Positions 24,575 through 37,336 of a DNA stretch of 64,000 nt are shown piece after piece. Origin of the DNA: Collybia mongolica (taxonomy: Eukaryota; Basidiomycota; Agaricomycetes; Agaricales; Clitocybaceae); NCBI GenBank assembly GCA_013420905.1, contig JAAXNY010000008.1, positions 2,790,001 to 2,854,000 on the forward strand, written 5' to 3'. Under the pieces are notes generated by a model. It was not told the origin of the DNA and did not search any database. It saw only the letters and a list, made by a program, of their open reading frames with translations. Position 1 is the stretch's first letter; every line of letters begins with the position of its first letter. A program made the position numbers and the translations under genes.

Positions 24575-26072
24575 TCAAGAGGATATATCGGACGTGCTGT
24601 ACAAGCAGTACTATGATATTTCAATGAGCGAACAACTAGGCCATCTCGAGCCCGAGCCCGAATTCGAAAATCACGTACCTTGCTGTCAGGTCCGCTGCCC
24701 GTTTTGACGGGTTCGTCGCCGTTGTCGTTACCAGTGTACCTGTCGCAAATAGAGTTGACGTCGTCCGCTTTGGTCGTCCTGATCTTGGCGGTGCTGACAG
24801 AAGATTGGGTCAAACTCTGTCAAAGGGTCCAAGTGGGTGCTAATGGTGCTTACTCTCCGTAGTTGCTACAAATTCAAAACCTCATTAGTAAGGCTCGATG
24901 CTGTTGTATGCGTATGACTGACGTGTTGATTCCAACTAGTGTGGAGCCGTCAACTGCCCATACATCGTTTATCTACACAGCGAGTAAGCAAAACTGTTGG
25001 GATCGTGTCACAGCACTACTATACCTCAACATGACGGGCATATTGAGTGTCACAATTTCCGCACTAGGCGGGTTTCAGTATCCATGACGCGGGTTAGAGG
25101 AAACACCTACACTTCGGTATAGTTTTCCGAAATCTTCAACGTAGAACTGGGCAAAGTTGTTGAACTGCGTAAAACGGACAACTATCTCGCACTCACGGAG
25201 TTGATGACAACCTACTCCAACAGGTTAGTGAGATGTGTTCTTAAATATTAACCAGAATGACGCACAGTTCCTCCTCCGTTGTGTTGGACAACTGCGTAGA
25301 GCGATGCAAAATTTAGAACTGGATATTAGGGGATTTACCATGTAAACGAACCTTTGTCATCTGCATGCTATTTTAAGATAGGTGAGTTCTTGGTCAAAAG
25401 ACAATATATAAATGTTTATAATACCTTGGCCTAAAAAGGTCACGGATAGGGATCAGCTCACATCCAGGCATCAGACATCATCGACGTACGCCACCGTAGT
25501 TGATGTGAGAAGTTCCACTGCTTTGTTTGATTGTGATTGCATCTTCACAGACATCCTTATAGACACCCATGTCCATCATACAGTCTTACTTAAATCGATG
25601 GCGATAACGTACCTCGAAGAAAACGTGGTCCAACGTGCAGGAACCTGAGATGGGCATTTATAGGTCGCAGCCTCCAAGCACATAGAGCGATTAATACACA
25701 CCGAGACAGTGAACTCCTTCAGCCTGGTTAGCGCCAATGACAACTCTGCTCAAAGTCGCGCCTTCTTGTAATAAGAAGACTGCATCGGAATCACCGCCCT
25801 CAGATTGTCCATTGCAGGCGCCGGAACCTCTGTCGTATCTGGTATATGCCTGTGGGGGGGTGAAAGTTGACCCCGCCGAGACGGTGATCGGCTTGCTCAA
25901 AGAACTAGTGGTGGGGGGCGTCGGGAAGACATTGGTTGCCGTTCGACGTTCAATGCTTGTTACGTTGGCGAAATAAATACACTATTCTGAAAATAAATCA
26001 AGTCGACACGTACGGTTCTGCGACGGCGAGAGTGCTGAGGAAAACAAGAGCAAAAAGTTTAGGTGAGATCAT
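24575..26072 (-). CDS. Pectate lyase, family PL3
   Basis: Secreted, calcium-dependent endo-pectate lyase (EC 4.2.2.2) of the small PL3 parallel beta-helix family. The start at 26072 gives [21 protein letters not shown] Kex2-like ERR is followed by [20 protein letters not shown]. Family blocks appear across short exons: [96 protein letters not shown] and the terminal [12 protein letters not shown]. The many Cys fit the disulfide-rich fold. The gene is split by about ten introns, and the middle exons around 25200-25420 were joined by homology, so their exact borders are tentative. A TATA element lies about 65 nt upstream. Confidence 0.9.
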
Positions 26073-27055
26073 GATGAGGACTCTTTGTGCTAACAATTTG
26101 TGACGAGATTCAGATGGTGGCCGCCTTACTGTCCCCTTTTTATATACGTGCGTTCCAGTGGACCCTATATTTTTTGGTCGTTGCAGTATTGAAGGCGGGG
26201 TGACGATCCCGACCGGCCCGCTTTGAAGAGGAAGAATAGTGCTATTAAGAACCATCCCACCCTAAAACCAACTTCAAATCATACAACTCCTAGGGTACGC
26301 TGGGCCTGACGCAAAATCAAAACCTTTCGAGATCATAGAACTTTTCGTCCCGGGCCGCGAGACACTCTCGAGGAGAATCTCCGGCAGAAGGTCGTGCTGT
26401 GTGGAGTCTCACTACTGGAGGCTGGCGAGGATCCTAAGAATAGATTACGGTCATCGACATGCGCACGAGTACATACTTTGAGCTCCATCGTTGTCACCTG
26501 GTCTTCCTACAGCATCAGTCGACAGGAAACCTTGGAACATTCACGGAATATACCAAAGGCTGCCTGCCCCCTACCAACGGTCCGACTGTGGTCGAGATTG
26601 ATACGTGCTAAATACCTACATATTTCAGACTGGTCATTATGAGTGCCTGTTATAACTGCTTCGACGCCGGACCGCCGTCCTTATAGTGCAGAATCGGGGT
26701 GATGCGATAGTCAGCCTGGGTATTCTTAAATATTTTGGGATTTAATTGTGATGCCCGATTGTTGCTGCCGTAGACACCGCAGGATACGCCTGGTGCGGTG
26801 ATTATCCCAGACAAGCACCATCACATAAATCAAAAATCAGAAAAATTAAATTTACTCGGTATCTTTGGTGGGTGGAGTAAGTGGCTATAAAAAAACAATG
26901 ACAATGGGATGAGCGCTGCCGAAGCCTCAGCATTCAGTGTTCAACCACTAAGCGGAAAGGGAGCAGCGCGTCTCTGGGTGCTGAGTTATTCGATTGCCCC
27001 ATGAGATTAACGGTATTCTATACCAACCGTTTTCGATCTTATCGCCGCCCCGAAA
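26073..27055. other. Intergenic with PL3 promoter
   Basis: The left end holds the PL3 promoter, with TATATAAAAAGG on the minus strand at 26135-26146. The rest is unassigned. A TATAAAAAAA on the plus strand near 26886 has no convincing gene after it. Confidence 0.45.
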
Positions 27056-27592
27056 CTATGCCTCCGACGCGCAGATAGCAACGTCGCCGGCTCCGCCTGC
27101 GCCGGAGAATGTATGTGTTGCCGGGCGTTCAAACCGAGGTGGATTGCTTTTATGCACGAGGAAACTCTCCTGCGTGACACGTAAGTAATGTGACGCGAAA
27201 AATTGGGGCATGGAGCTAACTATGACTTTTTCTAGACTCAGCGGTCCATCGGAGCCTTCTATTGGTAATGAATTTTGGGTGTCGTTATCACCCAAAATGT
27301 GTAGTTTTCGTCCGATGACAGCAAGCGACTGAATGATACTGTCGATATCGGTGGAAGAGTCGAATTCTGGTGGTGGGTTGAAATCCGGGAATATCGTTTC
27401 ATCCAGAGAGGGGGGAAGGAGGTCGTATATGGCAAGAAGAGCCATTAGACGGACGCGTAGCGAATCTGAGTCTTGTGAGTTCATACTCGACATTCTGCGT
27501 GTTGGAGTATGTAGGAGTTGGTGGTGGGAGTCAACGTTACTTATACCTTTATATCCCGCATCCTGGCGAGACCCTTCCGCCGGAAGTACCAA
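27056..27592 (-). CDS. Hypothetical protein (uncertain)
   Basis: Open frame of 178 codons without a recognised family. A stretch starting at MSSMNSQDSDSLRVRLMALL and running through IYDLLPPSLDETIFPDFNP looks protein-like: acidic, Pro-rich, with a predicted amphipathic segment. Its tail (SGAGGAGDVAICASEA) is low in information. Possible donor and acceptor sites near 27230-27290 would shorten it. Other open frames overlap on both strands from 27333 to 28086, one of which (27549-27818, minus) has a hydrophobic stretch. The true gene model cannot be fixed from sequence alone. Confidence 0.3.
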   Translation of the reverse strand: MVLPAEGSRQDAGYKGISNVDSHHQLLHTPTRRMSSMNSQDSDSLRVRLMALLAIYDLLPPSLDETIFPDFNPPPEFDSSTDIDSIIQSLAVIGRKLHILGDNDTQNSLPIEGSDGPLSLEKVIVSSMPQFFASHYLRVTQESFLVHKSNPPRFERPATHTFSGAGGAGDVAICASEA

Positions 27593-28738
27593 TTGTCATA
27601 ACGTGTGCCATTTGTGTGCCAAAAAAATCAAGGATCTGTATTCCAGAAATGAAAATAAGAAGCGACGACACACAGAACCAGAGGCAGGGGTTGACTTTAA
27701 TGATATCCATCAGTGGGATGTATTTTCCTTCCTGCATGGAGGAGAGATATGTGCGGGATCGTGGCTTGGCAGTCCCTAGTAGGGAAATAGAAGTGAGATC
27801 TGGGTCCATACGTCCCAAGGCAACCTACAAGGGGATTCGTAAATTGCGCCTCCTTCCATATTTAGAAGGCGTAGATTGGACCAACACATACCCAATCTCA
27901 GGAGAGATCAAAAACCAGATCACTCGATGGGAGTGTTGCAGATGTCAAACTTTTAATCGAGGACTCATCGGATGTACTAGTGTTCGTGGTTTGGATTTGC
28001 ATTCGGAGAGACGGAAGTGGCGTAGTCTTTAAAAAAAGAGGCACAAATGTCATTGGGAAAGGGATAATCCGCCAAGACGGTGGCATAGTCTAAATTTGAA
28101 ATATATATGCCACAAGTGATGGATAGTTAGCGAGTAATAGCAACAAATAGCAGACATGGTCGCGGGCTACGCGACACACTGGACCTTGTCATCAAGCTTG
28201 GCGATATTTCATTCCACCCGCGCCGCAGTTCAAAGATGATGCGTTTGTATAGGACGTCGCGGGCACAGGTTAACTGCATCTCCAAATTCAAGCACAATCA
28301 AACCATATATATTCACTGAAGCTGCGTGGAGAACGATGGACTACGTGCATTGTTGTATTCGTGAAAGTATGTGTTTCGGTGGTAGCCCACGCGAAGCCAC
28401 TTCTGCAGCTGACCAGCCTTTTCAGGGAAAAGGGAACTTACTTGACCCCTTGAGGGCGTCTGACATTGAATAGCCAGCCAAATTTTGCAAGCGGCGCCAC
28501 TGAGCGTCAAAATACTGCAGGGGTCACCGAGCGACCCGAATTCTCTGGGGCCTAGACCTTGTGATCACCTGAATATAGCGCAACCTCGCACTTAAGTACT
28601 CTCCAGTCTCCGCTCAATGATATGGTATCGTGTTAAGTGATTTGAATGTATGCACCGCCTGGACGTCATCTTGCATTGGTACATACATTTTTATCATTGT
28701 TCGAAGTAGACAAGAGGAGCAAAAAATCTAAACAAGGA
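27593..28738. other. Unassigned, overlapping open frames
   Basis: A plus-strand frame of 185 codons (27475-28032) and minus-strand frames at 27549-27818 and 27898-28086 overlap. None has a family signature. From 28100 to 28738 I see only the 3' flank of STT3. Confidence 0.4.
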
Positions 28739-31606
28739 TTATAGGATAGCTCGTCGTCTCAGCGCAGGCTTAGTGCGCTTGCGTTTCTTCCCCTGAGAAA
28801 ACGCGTTGGCGCTTTTATGATCGCGACCTAATGGGTCCTCCTTCTTCACCTCGTAGATACGCACCTGGCAAAACTATTTAGTGTATGAACAACAAAAGAA
28901 TTTGAACGAAAACTCACGATCCAATTTTCGGATGTGAACGCTTCGTCAACGTAATCAAGTGTTGGTCCCACTTTAGGAAGCTGCTGCTGGCGAACGCGGT
29001 CGGTTGCCGGACTCCCGCCAAACAGTTCCGCGAAACTATTGGCGATAAGCGCATCAGTGAGGCGAGCGAGATTTCGGGTAGGGAAAAGACTGACCGATAA
29101 TATGACATCTTGTACATCATGCTGTTCCTCATTGTCGGGGAAGCTTTGTCGTCAACTTTGTACTCGCCGTGAGGAGTAAAGAAACTCGGCTCCTGGACTT
29201 CGTCAGGCCAGATACCCTGCGCGATCCGAACCATCCAGAGGAATTTGTTGATATCATCGCCAGAATAACCCAGGAGACCACCAAAGATAACTAAAATGTA
29301 TTGCACATCGTGTTTGCGGAGTATAGGGTATGCGGCTTCCTCGGAACTCGCCATAACTTTTCCGACAGTTGCGATGTGTGCTAAAAAAAAAAAAGATGTG
29401 TCAGTGTTTGCGAGAAGGGGGGTTAAAGTAACTCACTGTTATTCCAGGTATTGTTGTCAACGAGCGTTGGGCGGTCAGCCATCCCAGCAATCTGATACCC
29501 GTAATCCCACCAACTTAGGACAACAGAATCCTCCTTTGTGTTCTGTCGAAGCCAATAATACGCTTCACGGAAGTCATCAATGATGTGTTGGCTTCCATCA
29601 GGGTTCGTCGATGCCAATACGACCGAGGGCGAAGAATATGCACTTGATGTTACCCACGTACAGTGGAAAACGAAGAACGCAAGAAGGCACATGGCATTAA
29701 AGACTACCATAATGCGTGTGTCCAGCCCAAAGATACCTTTCGGTCTGGGTTTGTCGCCTGATGATCTGGAGGCGGCTATTATTTGTCCGAGAGCGGAGGT
29801 GGACTGCGCAGCGGCAGCAGCCTTTTTCGCTTTCTTCGGTGCGGTGGGGTGTGAGGTACCATTGGCTCCGGTGGCATGGGCGCTCGTGGTGCTGGCTCCG
29901 CTCTCACTCACTGTGTCGTCGACAACCTCAGGTTCCGTTGGATCGATGTAAGTGTCCAGCAGAGTCGAAAGCGCCACGGCGGAAGCAACACAAACCACGG
30001 GGGTAAGCGTCAGCATCAGCCGAACCATGACGCCGGCGAAATAGCTGGCCATAACAGCATAAATGATGACGAAAAGGTGTTCATCACGGAGTTGACGGAA
30101 ACAGACGACAACTCCAGCTGGGAAGAGGAAGATGAGGAATTGAAGATCCATGAAGAAAGAGGGCCAGGCAGTCGGTTGATGTTCGGAGACCGAGGCAATG
30201 ATGGGAATGTATCTGAGATCTTCTTGTCAGATTGGACTTGAAAATGATGAAAGATTCCCACTTCTTTGCGTAACCAGTATCCCACAGTGAATAGAAACGA
30301 CCAGTCCACGGCGCAATCCATCCCTTGAGTGTCATCACGCCGAACGCGATTGTTCCTAAAATACCGACCGCGACCACACCCATGAACAGCAGCCTTTGGA
30401 ACTGTTGAGAAGAGACATGTGATCGAGCTAACTGGGCGAAGGCAACAATCTGCAGGAGACCAAAGACAGCTAGGGGACGTGTCAGTCGGCGTGTAGAACA
30501 TTCTTTACGGCGTAGCTACCTAATGCCGCCATATGTTCGCTAGTTTTGACGGGCTGGAATCCCACGAAAGGTACTTGCATGCTGGCAAGAGTCCCGATTG
30601 CGTACCATGATGAGTAAGCGACGTAAAGGCGGTTGCTGAAGCGACCCATGAGGATAAGGACGAGCGCATGTAGAGGAATCATGTTCGTAATAAACACGTA
30701 ACCACCTGTGGGATCTTAGTTCACGAAAGCAAGACTGCAAAAAATATGAACCATACCCCAAGCGGCAACCATGTAGAAGTAGAATACGGCGGCGATAGTG
30801 CCAAAAAGAGCACTTCCTTGCTTCAAGGCTTTGATCCAGCAGTAGAACGTGAACATGAGGAGGAAGATAGCAATAGCTTCGTTGTCGTAGGAACCTGCAA
30901 CGGAGCGGGAAATGTAGCCGGGTACGATACCGATGAATGCAGCAGCGAGAAGGCCGGCACTGGGGTCCTTCATCTCTTTTGTGAACCTGTATAAAGAGTC
31001 AGAACGGTTCCCCAGACGCATGAAAGCCACATACATGTAAGTCGCCCATGCCGTTAGAGCGCTAAATCCTGGCGCCAGGAGCACACAGACATTTCGAATA
31101 TCAACAGGAAGGTTAAGAGCGTGTAGGAGGTTGTATATGACACCACTAGTAGCCATTAATCCAGGGTAGACGGTACCACCCACGACACGTCCGAGTGGGT
31201 ACCATGCCGTAGGATCAAACCAGTTCCAGAATTCCTAAAGCCGGTGGTTTAGTGACGTTACAAGCTACAAATGCTCTAGAACACGCACATAGAAGCCCTT
31301 CGTTGCCAAAACTCTTGTCGCGCGACTTGTACCGACAATTTAACGGAGGCCAAATTCAGAATGCCAAGCCCACTCACTAGTTAAACCATGGGTCGCTGGA
31401 AAAACGTCAGCAACGGCCCAAGCTCGGCAAGATACACAAGGCACATACAACTCGTGAATTATACTCTCAAAATTGATAACGGCGAAAAGACGTGATGCAA
31501 TGGCAGCACCAGATATAAGTGCGAGTGTGACGATGCGCAGCAGCGACGCAGTGTTCGTGACTGTGGCAGATGAGAGATTTGTAGGGAGTGGGTAGGCCTC
31601 AGGCAT
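28739..31606 (-). CDS. STT3: STT3, catalytic subunit of oligosaccharyltransferase
   Basis: Endoplasmic reticulum membrane enzyme that transfers the lipid-linked glycan to Asn in N-X-S/T sequons. The start at 31606 gives [13 protein letters not shown], then a first membrane helix and [19 protein letters not shown], which holds the first catalytic Asp. Further motifs: [32 protein letters not shown] (second metal-binding motif), many membrane helices, then the luminal [20 protein letters not shown] with the invariant WWDYG, and the DK-type region [16 protein letters not shown]. It ends [10 protein letters not shown] after a basic tail. A Ser/Ala/Lys-rich segment ([14 protein letters not shown] and after) lies before the luminal domain. 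The reading is intact throughout. It shares a 262-nt promoter region with the plus-strand deacetylase gene. Confidence 0.95.
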
Positions 31607-31868
31607 GGCCGACAGCTGCAGTTGTCCAATATCCTCCGCTCAGGTCGTTGAAGGGAATATTGAAGAAAAGATGGTGTGGAAATTCAGTGAGAAACTGGAA
31701 CAACTCACGTTTGGTCGACGTGTCGAATCCACTGTCCAAAATTAGATGCTTAGTCAGCAGATTCGGGGCTCGGCCCAATGCGTCCGCGGCTTGACCTCTC
31801 TCACCAACCCCACAAATGATATAAATTCGCTCTCAGGAGCATCCTTTTCTCATTAGACCATTGAGGAC
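31607..31868. promoter_or_regulatory. Shared divergent promoter, STT3 / deacetylase
   Basis: Only 262 nt separate the two head-to-head start codons, so promoter elements must overlap. A weak GATATAAAT near 31818 could serve the plus-strand gene. No other element is obvious. Confidence 0.55.
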
Positions 31869-33544
31869 ATGCCTGCTAAACGAGTACTGATCAATCTTGC
31901 CGTCGATGTGGATGCAGTAGCAGGATGGTAGGTAGACTCGCGACCAGACTACAGATAAACTCATCCAGATATCGAGGCTTGGCTCATACGGAGGCGAGGA
32001 TTCTCCTCTAGATATCTCAAGGGTAATTCCCATCACCAACTCTCTTACCCACCGTCGACTTTACCTCTCGCTCATAGGGGATGTTTGCGGGAGAAGTTGG
32101 CGTCCCCAGACTTTTGAAGCTCTTTGACAAGTACTCCATCAAGACCACTTGGTTTATCCCTGGTGTGTTCTGGTAACATCATGCCCAACGACTTGTCCCA
32201 CTCTCTTCTCTTAGGCCACAGCCTCGAGACCTTTCCAGAGGAAATGGCGGCCATTAGGGATGCCGGACACGAACTGTGAGTCAAGACACAGGATGGTTTG
32301 TGGCATCTAACTCTGAAACATTATGCGTATTCCAGTGGTTTGCATGGGTATTCTCACGAGGTATGCCTAGAGACGTGGGATATACTGCATACACACCTCA
32401 CAGCTGCCCCTAGAATCCTACAGCCATGACCTTCGAGCAACAGAGGGATATCTTGAACCATACGTACGATTTACTGACCAAGTTTAACCACGGTATCCCT
32501 CCAAAGGTACAAATAATAGCTAGTATTCAGTCATCCACCATGTCCCAATGGTCTCACTTACACAGGGGAGTGTTGCTCCTTGGTGGGAGACAAGCAAAGA
32601 AGGAACCGAGCTGTTGCTTGATAAGGGCATTGAATATGGTGATTCCTGTTGTTGCCCTTCCCTCTACTTTCGCTCACGCAGCGACATGCTGAAGATCATT
32701 CCAACATGGCCCGCGAGTGCGTATTAGACAGCTACCACCAACGCCAACGAAGCTCAACTCAATTCATGCAGTTGTCAGGCATATTACATGAGAGACACAG
32801 ATAACTGGACCAAGATCAACTACAAAGCTAATGCTTCTACTTGGATGAAGCCTCTCCAGCGAGGAAACGAAACGGGCCTGGTCTGCGTTCCAGCAAACTG
32901 GTTGGTCGATATTCCGTTGTTCGCCAGAAGTAAGATACTGATACGATCCATAGGTATCTCGACGACCTCCCCCCCATGATGTAGGTCCACAACATACCTC
33001 TGTACCCTCTCTTTAATCTGGATGGGCGTTATGCAGGTTTATGAAAAACAGTCCAAACTCTCATGGTTGGGTACGATGCAGTATGAATAAGCCTTCTTCT
33101 TTGCTGACATATCTGCCTCTTCCCAGGTTAGCCCAAGGGATCTTGAGCAACTCTGGAAGGATATGTTTACCTACTGCTACAAGTACGTTAAACCGCGGCA
33201 ATGCCACGCAGTTTCTGATTTTACATAACAGGGAAGAGGAGGAATTTATTTTCCCGATTACAATCCACCCTGACGTTAGCGGGTATGCCCTGCTATACTC
33301 CATTTCATCTGACAAATTCTAATTCTATTATAGACGACCCCAGGTTTTACTCATGCTGGTTTATTCAATCCTTCCCTCTTTGAGATACAAATACTGACTT
33401 TTTTCGTAGGAGCGTTTCATCGAATGGGTTAACACCCATGACAACGTCCATTGGGTTCCCATGATTCAGATGGCGCGTGAGTTTAGGGCAAAAAATAAGC
33501 CTGTTTCCGGTGCGAAGATGCCTCGTGGGTTCAAAGAAACTTGA
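31869..33544 (+). CDS. Polysaccharide deacetylase family protein (NodB fold, no signal peptide)
   Basis: Carbohydrate-esterase-4-like metal-dependent deacetylase of the branch that includes bacterial PuuE and Helicobacter PgdA. The start at 31869 gives [20 protein letters not shown], with the metal- and acid-site Asp pair in VDVD. Then come [50 protein letters not shown] (the H-x3-H zinc motif), [23 protein letters not shown], and [17 protein letters not shown] near the end. The stop is at 33544, after about eight introns. No signal peptide or membrane segment is visible, so a cytosolic enzyme acting on a small amide or N-acetyl substrate is more likely than a wall-modifying chitin deacetylase. 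The substrate is unknown. Confidence 0.88.
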
Positions 33545-33758
33545 CGTCAGCTACCGTACTCTGTCGGATATGTCACATCTCAAATACTCCTTGTATTCCC
33601 GTATGTCTTTGACAGCCTTGAGATAAATGTTTTGGTGATTACAAGTAATACCCAAGGCATGCCGGCCCGGTATAGCCGACATTCTCTCAGGAGAACCCAT
33701 CTTGTCCTCACCGTAGCAGCTTTCCAAACGCTTTACTGCTGTATATCAGATACAGTTC

Positions 33759-35853
33759 ATGGAAAACATACACCTACACGACGAGTTGGCACGACACGCC
33801 GCCACCAGAGTATCCGTCACAACGCGTCACGGGCCCATCGTTGGCGGTCGCGCTTCTAACGGTGCCGTAGCATTTCTTGGTGGGTCTGTTCATTTCGTCA
33901 ACTTTAGAAGAACGTTGAGTATAACTCCCATAGAAATACCCTACGCTTTACCTCCTGGTCGTTTCGAGGATCCGAGGCCGCTCCCCGACGACTTTCGATA
34001 CGAGAACCAGGAATATATACAAGAAACGAGATGTGCGTTCCATGAGGCTGCGGAACATCAGAGGGGTATTGAAATTTGTAGAGACAGATGCTGTGCAACC
34101 GTTGAACGACGGCCAGGCGCAAGGTAGGTATATTTGCTTTCGTATGTCGACGCCGGTTCTATACTTTTAGGAAAAGGTACACCATTTGAAGATAAAGTAG
34201 GGCTCGGGGAGCCGTCCGAGAATCCGTGAGTTATCCAAAATCAAAAGGGTGTAGTTGCTATTCTGGGTTTTGTGTTCATCGCCCTGAGATCCTAGGCTAT
34301 TCCTAAACATCGTATCTCCACCTTCCTTCCCGTCTAATGTCGGTTTCCCGGTCAAGGTATACATTCATGGAGGGTAGCTATTTACAGGAACTCCGTTCTA
34401 ATGCGTGCAATTGATATGTTACAAAAGATTCCTCCAATTCGGCTCTCCGCACACATTAGGCTCACAAGCTCAATACATCGCCACTGAGCGTTCGGAAGTG
34501 TGGGTCAATATCGGGTACCGACTATCTGCGTTTGGATTTTTGGCATGCGACAAACCACTGCTGAGTGGAAACTACGGCTTCAAGGACCAATGGACGGCAT
34601 TGGAATGGGTGAAATCCAATATATCGGCCTTTGGAGGTTTGTACGTCGGGTTCTATCCTATGCTCGCCCTTCACATGAAGTATTTGTAGGAGATCCGAAT
34701 GACATTCAAGTCACAGGACTTTCTGCGGGTCAGAGCTCACAATCACATCATGTCTGTTTAAGCTGAACTGATAAACTGTGATATAGGCGCCCACTCCATC
34801 CACCAGTTACTGCATCATGCTTCTCGACTCCCTGACGGCCAAAAGGCACCTTTTAATTCTGCAATCCTACAGTCCAACGCGATCCTGTACGTGACGTCAA
34901 CTCCAGATTGGAGATCGTACTTGAACAGAGGTCTCTGACTAATATAGGACGGACCCAAAGACCCCGGCAGAATCTCGTCCCCAATTTGAGGCCCTGTGCC
35001 GGGCGCTTAATTTGGACCCAAATGCTCCAGATATTCTGTCTACCCTACGAGACCCCACCAAAGTCCCGTGGAAAGCGATCACTCACGTTATTGAAACAGA
35101 GAAGCTTGGGAAACACGGCACCTTCCGTGGATGCCTGTATGGCGATTGGCTATCTGGACCCCCCGATCCCATGGCATGGCAACGCACAGGTGGACTAGCC
35201 CGTGGTCTCAAAGCACATGGCGTGCGGAGCATCATCCTGGGGGACTTGACAGAAGAGTGGTATCTCTATTCTATTGCGCACCCAATCCAGGCGCCTCGTG
35301 ATATTGTTCCAAATTTGGAGAGGTATTTCCCGGATGATATCGTGAAAAGGTTGGTGGGAAAATGGCGAGCCCTTCCCGATGACGCGGGGAGTGAAGAGGC
35401 CCAAAAGCTCTACGGAGAGATTTTGAGCTGTGGGCAGGTGCACCTGCCTGTTCGGTTGCTTGCGCAAGACTTACAGGCAGCGGGATTCCCGGTCCTTCGT
35501 TATGAAATACGGTGGACACCAGAACAGAATCGTACTGAAGGTGCGTGGTAGTGCTATTACATGGAGCACCACTATCAATAGCGCATGACATAGGATACGT
35601 AACTCATGGAACAGACCGGTGTATCTGGGCTTTCAGAGTCCCGACGCTCCAACCCGGTCAGGTAAGCATTGCGCGACAATGGTTAGACCGGGTATTTGTA
35701 GAAATGGCGGAACTCGCGGGAGGACTTAAAGTACCCCCGAAAATCAGCAGTGTGCTTGCATTGCGGGAAGACATGACCGTCGCTTGGGTTGAGGATAACA
35801 AATGGGATAAGATTATGGCCCTATCCGAAATACTTCCTCATTACGATACCTAG
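33759..35853 (+). CDS. Type-B carboxylesterase/lipase family protein
   Basis: Alpha/beta-hydrolase of the carboxylesterase type-B family. The start at 33759 gives MENIHLHDELARH, followed by VTTRHGPIVGGRASNGAV, EIPYALPPGRFEDPRPLP, LFLNIVSPPSFPSNVGFPV and VYIHGG (oxyanion hole). WVNIGYRLSAFGFLA and NYGFKDQWTALEWVKSNI follow, then the nucleophile elbow GLSAGAHS, whose Gly and Ala flank an intron. The catalytic His is expected in YVTHGTDR near 35600. The stop at 35853 follows SEILPHYDT. No signal peptide is seen, so it is probably intracellular. The natural ester substrate cannot be told. Confidence 0.9.
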
Positions 35854-36039
35854 TCTGATACGGACGGACGGCGAAACGGCAGTATCCTAGGGTGTATATA
35901 CCGATGCTCGGAGTGCAGTATTTATCATTATGACATGAGAAATCAAGTTTGGCCAAGTATAGATCGCGGCGATCATGACGTTATTCTTTAATCGAGATAT
36001 AAGTACATTCACGACATATGACTAAAGCAGTTCCAAGAA

Positions 36040-37336
36040 TCACAACTGTTGAGTTTTTCTACCCTGAAATACCCCCACACTGTCAGTTGACGACATTGCT
36101 TTCCTTGAACTGTGTGATAGGGCATCGCCCGAAATCGCGTTGGGCGCGATGGTAATACTCTGAGAGAGTTCGTGTGGGATGGTTGTATTATTGGGTCGTG
36201 CTGCAAATGTTGAGATGTTGATGAAAGACGGCAGGCGGCCTTGTCTTCGCAACTCCGAGGCGTCGTTCAAATTAACAAATGCGGTTATGACCACAGGGAT
36301 GTTGCAGACAATGAGAGATATACAATCCTATAGAGTTGAAACAAGGGCCGTCAGATAATACAACAGTGAGACATGAGACACGTACCTCCACAAGGGCTGA
36401 GATGATTACTTTTGGCCCGCCGGCAGTTGTCAAGATATACGCGGCATGAACGAGAGACACAACAGTAGTGACAATGCAGGTGGAGAATATGACCATGAGA
36501 CGATAGCGCAGCCAGTCGTCACGAAGAATGGCAAGGAGCCTCAAAGGGGCAAGCAGCAGAATAAGGTCTGCGATAACATCCGCTGAAATGGAAGGCCTTT
36601 TGAAATGATGAAAAATGACAACTGGCTTATAAGTACTTACAGACCAGCTGAAATATTGCAACTTGTTTGTCGAGGGGGCATTGTGGGCTTTTCAGCTTTT
36701 TCCACGAGGCATTGGGCTCACAAACCCAGAATAGCTGTGCCACTAAAAGAACCCAGACAACGAAGAAAGTGATACCGACACACGCTAGACGCCGTTGTCG
36801 GGTCCGCGACGGATCTATGCGAATCATAGAGAAAAGGATTGATAGGCGAGCAGACCTAATGAGAATGGAATCGTTAAAAGTAAATCGAGGAATCTAGTAA
36901 GCCAGGAAAGAGTGTAAACGAACCATATGATACAATAAAACGCATTTGCCATTAAGTAGTACCGGACTACTTTATACCTCTGCGACGTATTCTCTGTTCA
37001 ATGAAAGCTGAGAGTGAGATTTTAAGATTTAATTTGGGACTCACTTCGCAGATCCAAAAAAACGGCTACGACTTGGATAACAAGAGAAACCATAGAAAAA
37101 CATGCCCATGCCTGATTATGATGATCTGAACACCGATAAAGGGGAAAGGAACAGGAGTACGAACATCGTCAATCCACAGGCGGCGCCTTCGTATAATTAG
37201 TCTGTAGATTGTCGCGCCTATCGCGAAAGTTGAACAGACTAAGGACGTAACTAGTGGTTTGAATAATCAGATGGCTGGATCGCGTGGTGGAGTTCGAGAA
37301 CTCGCCTTTGATCTGCACCGCAGGATCCACAGCCAT
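36040..37336 (-). CDS. Rhodopsin-domain (Pth11-like) integral membrane protein, copy 1
   Basis: Seven-helix-type fungal membrane protein of the rhodopsin-domain group related to Pth11-like receptors; ligand unknown. The start at 37336 gives MAVDPAVQIK, and exon 2 continues VTSLVCSTFAIGATIYRLII with RRRRLWIDDV. Later segments are RSARLSILFSMIRID, ACVGITFFVVWVLLVAQLFW, VCEPNASWKKLKSPQCPLDK, DVIADLILLLAPLRLLAIL and MVIFSTCIVTTVVSLVHAAY. The tail is hydrophilic and ends GVFQGRKTQQL. Intron 1 appears to use a GC donor (37304-37305), because the exons only join in frame, and match copy 2, with that site. Its paralogue lies at 40342-41664, on the other side of an amino-acid permease gene. Confidence 0.82.

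Noticed and set aside
27475..28032. Plus-strand frame of 185 codons
   Set aside because: No motif, no plausible splice extension, and it overlaps minus-strand frames of similar quality.
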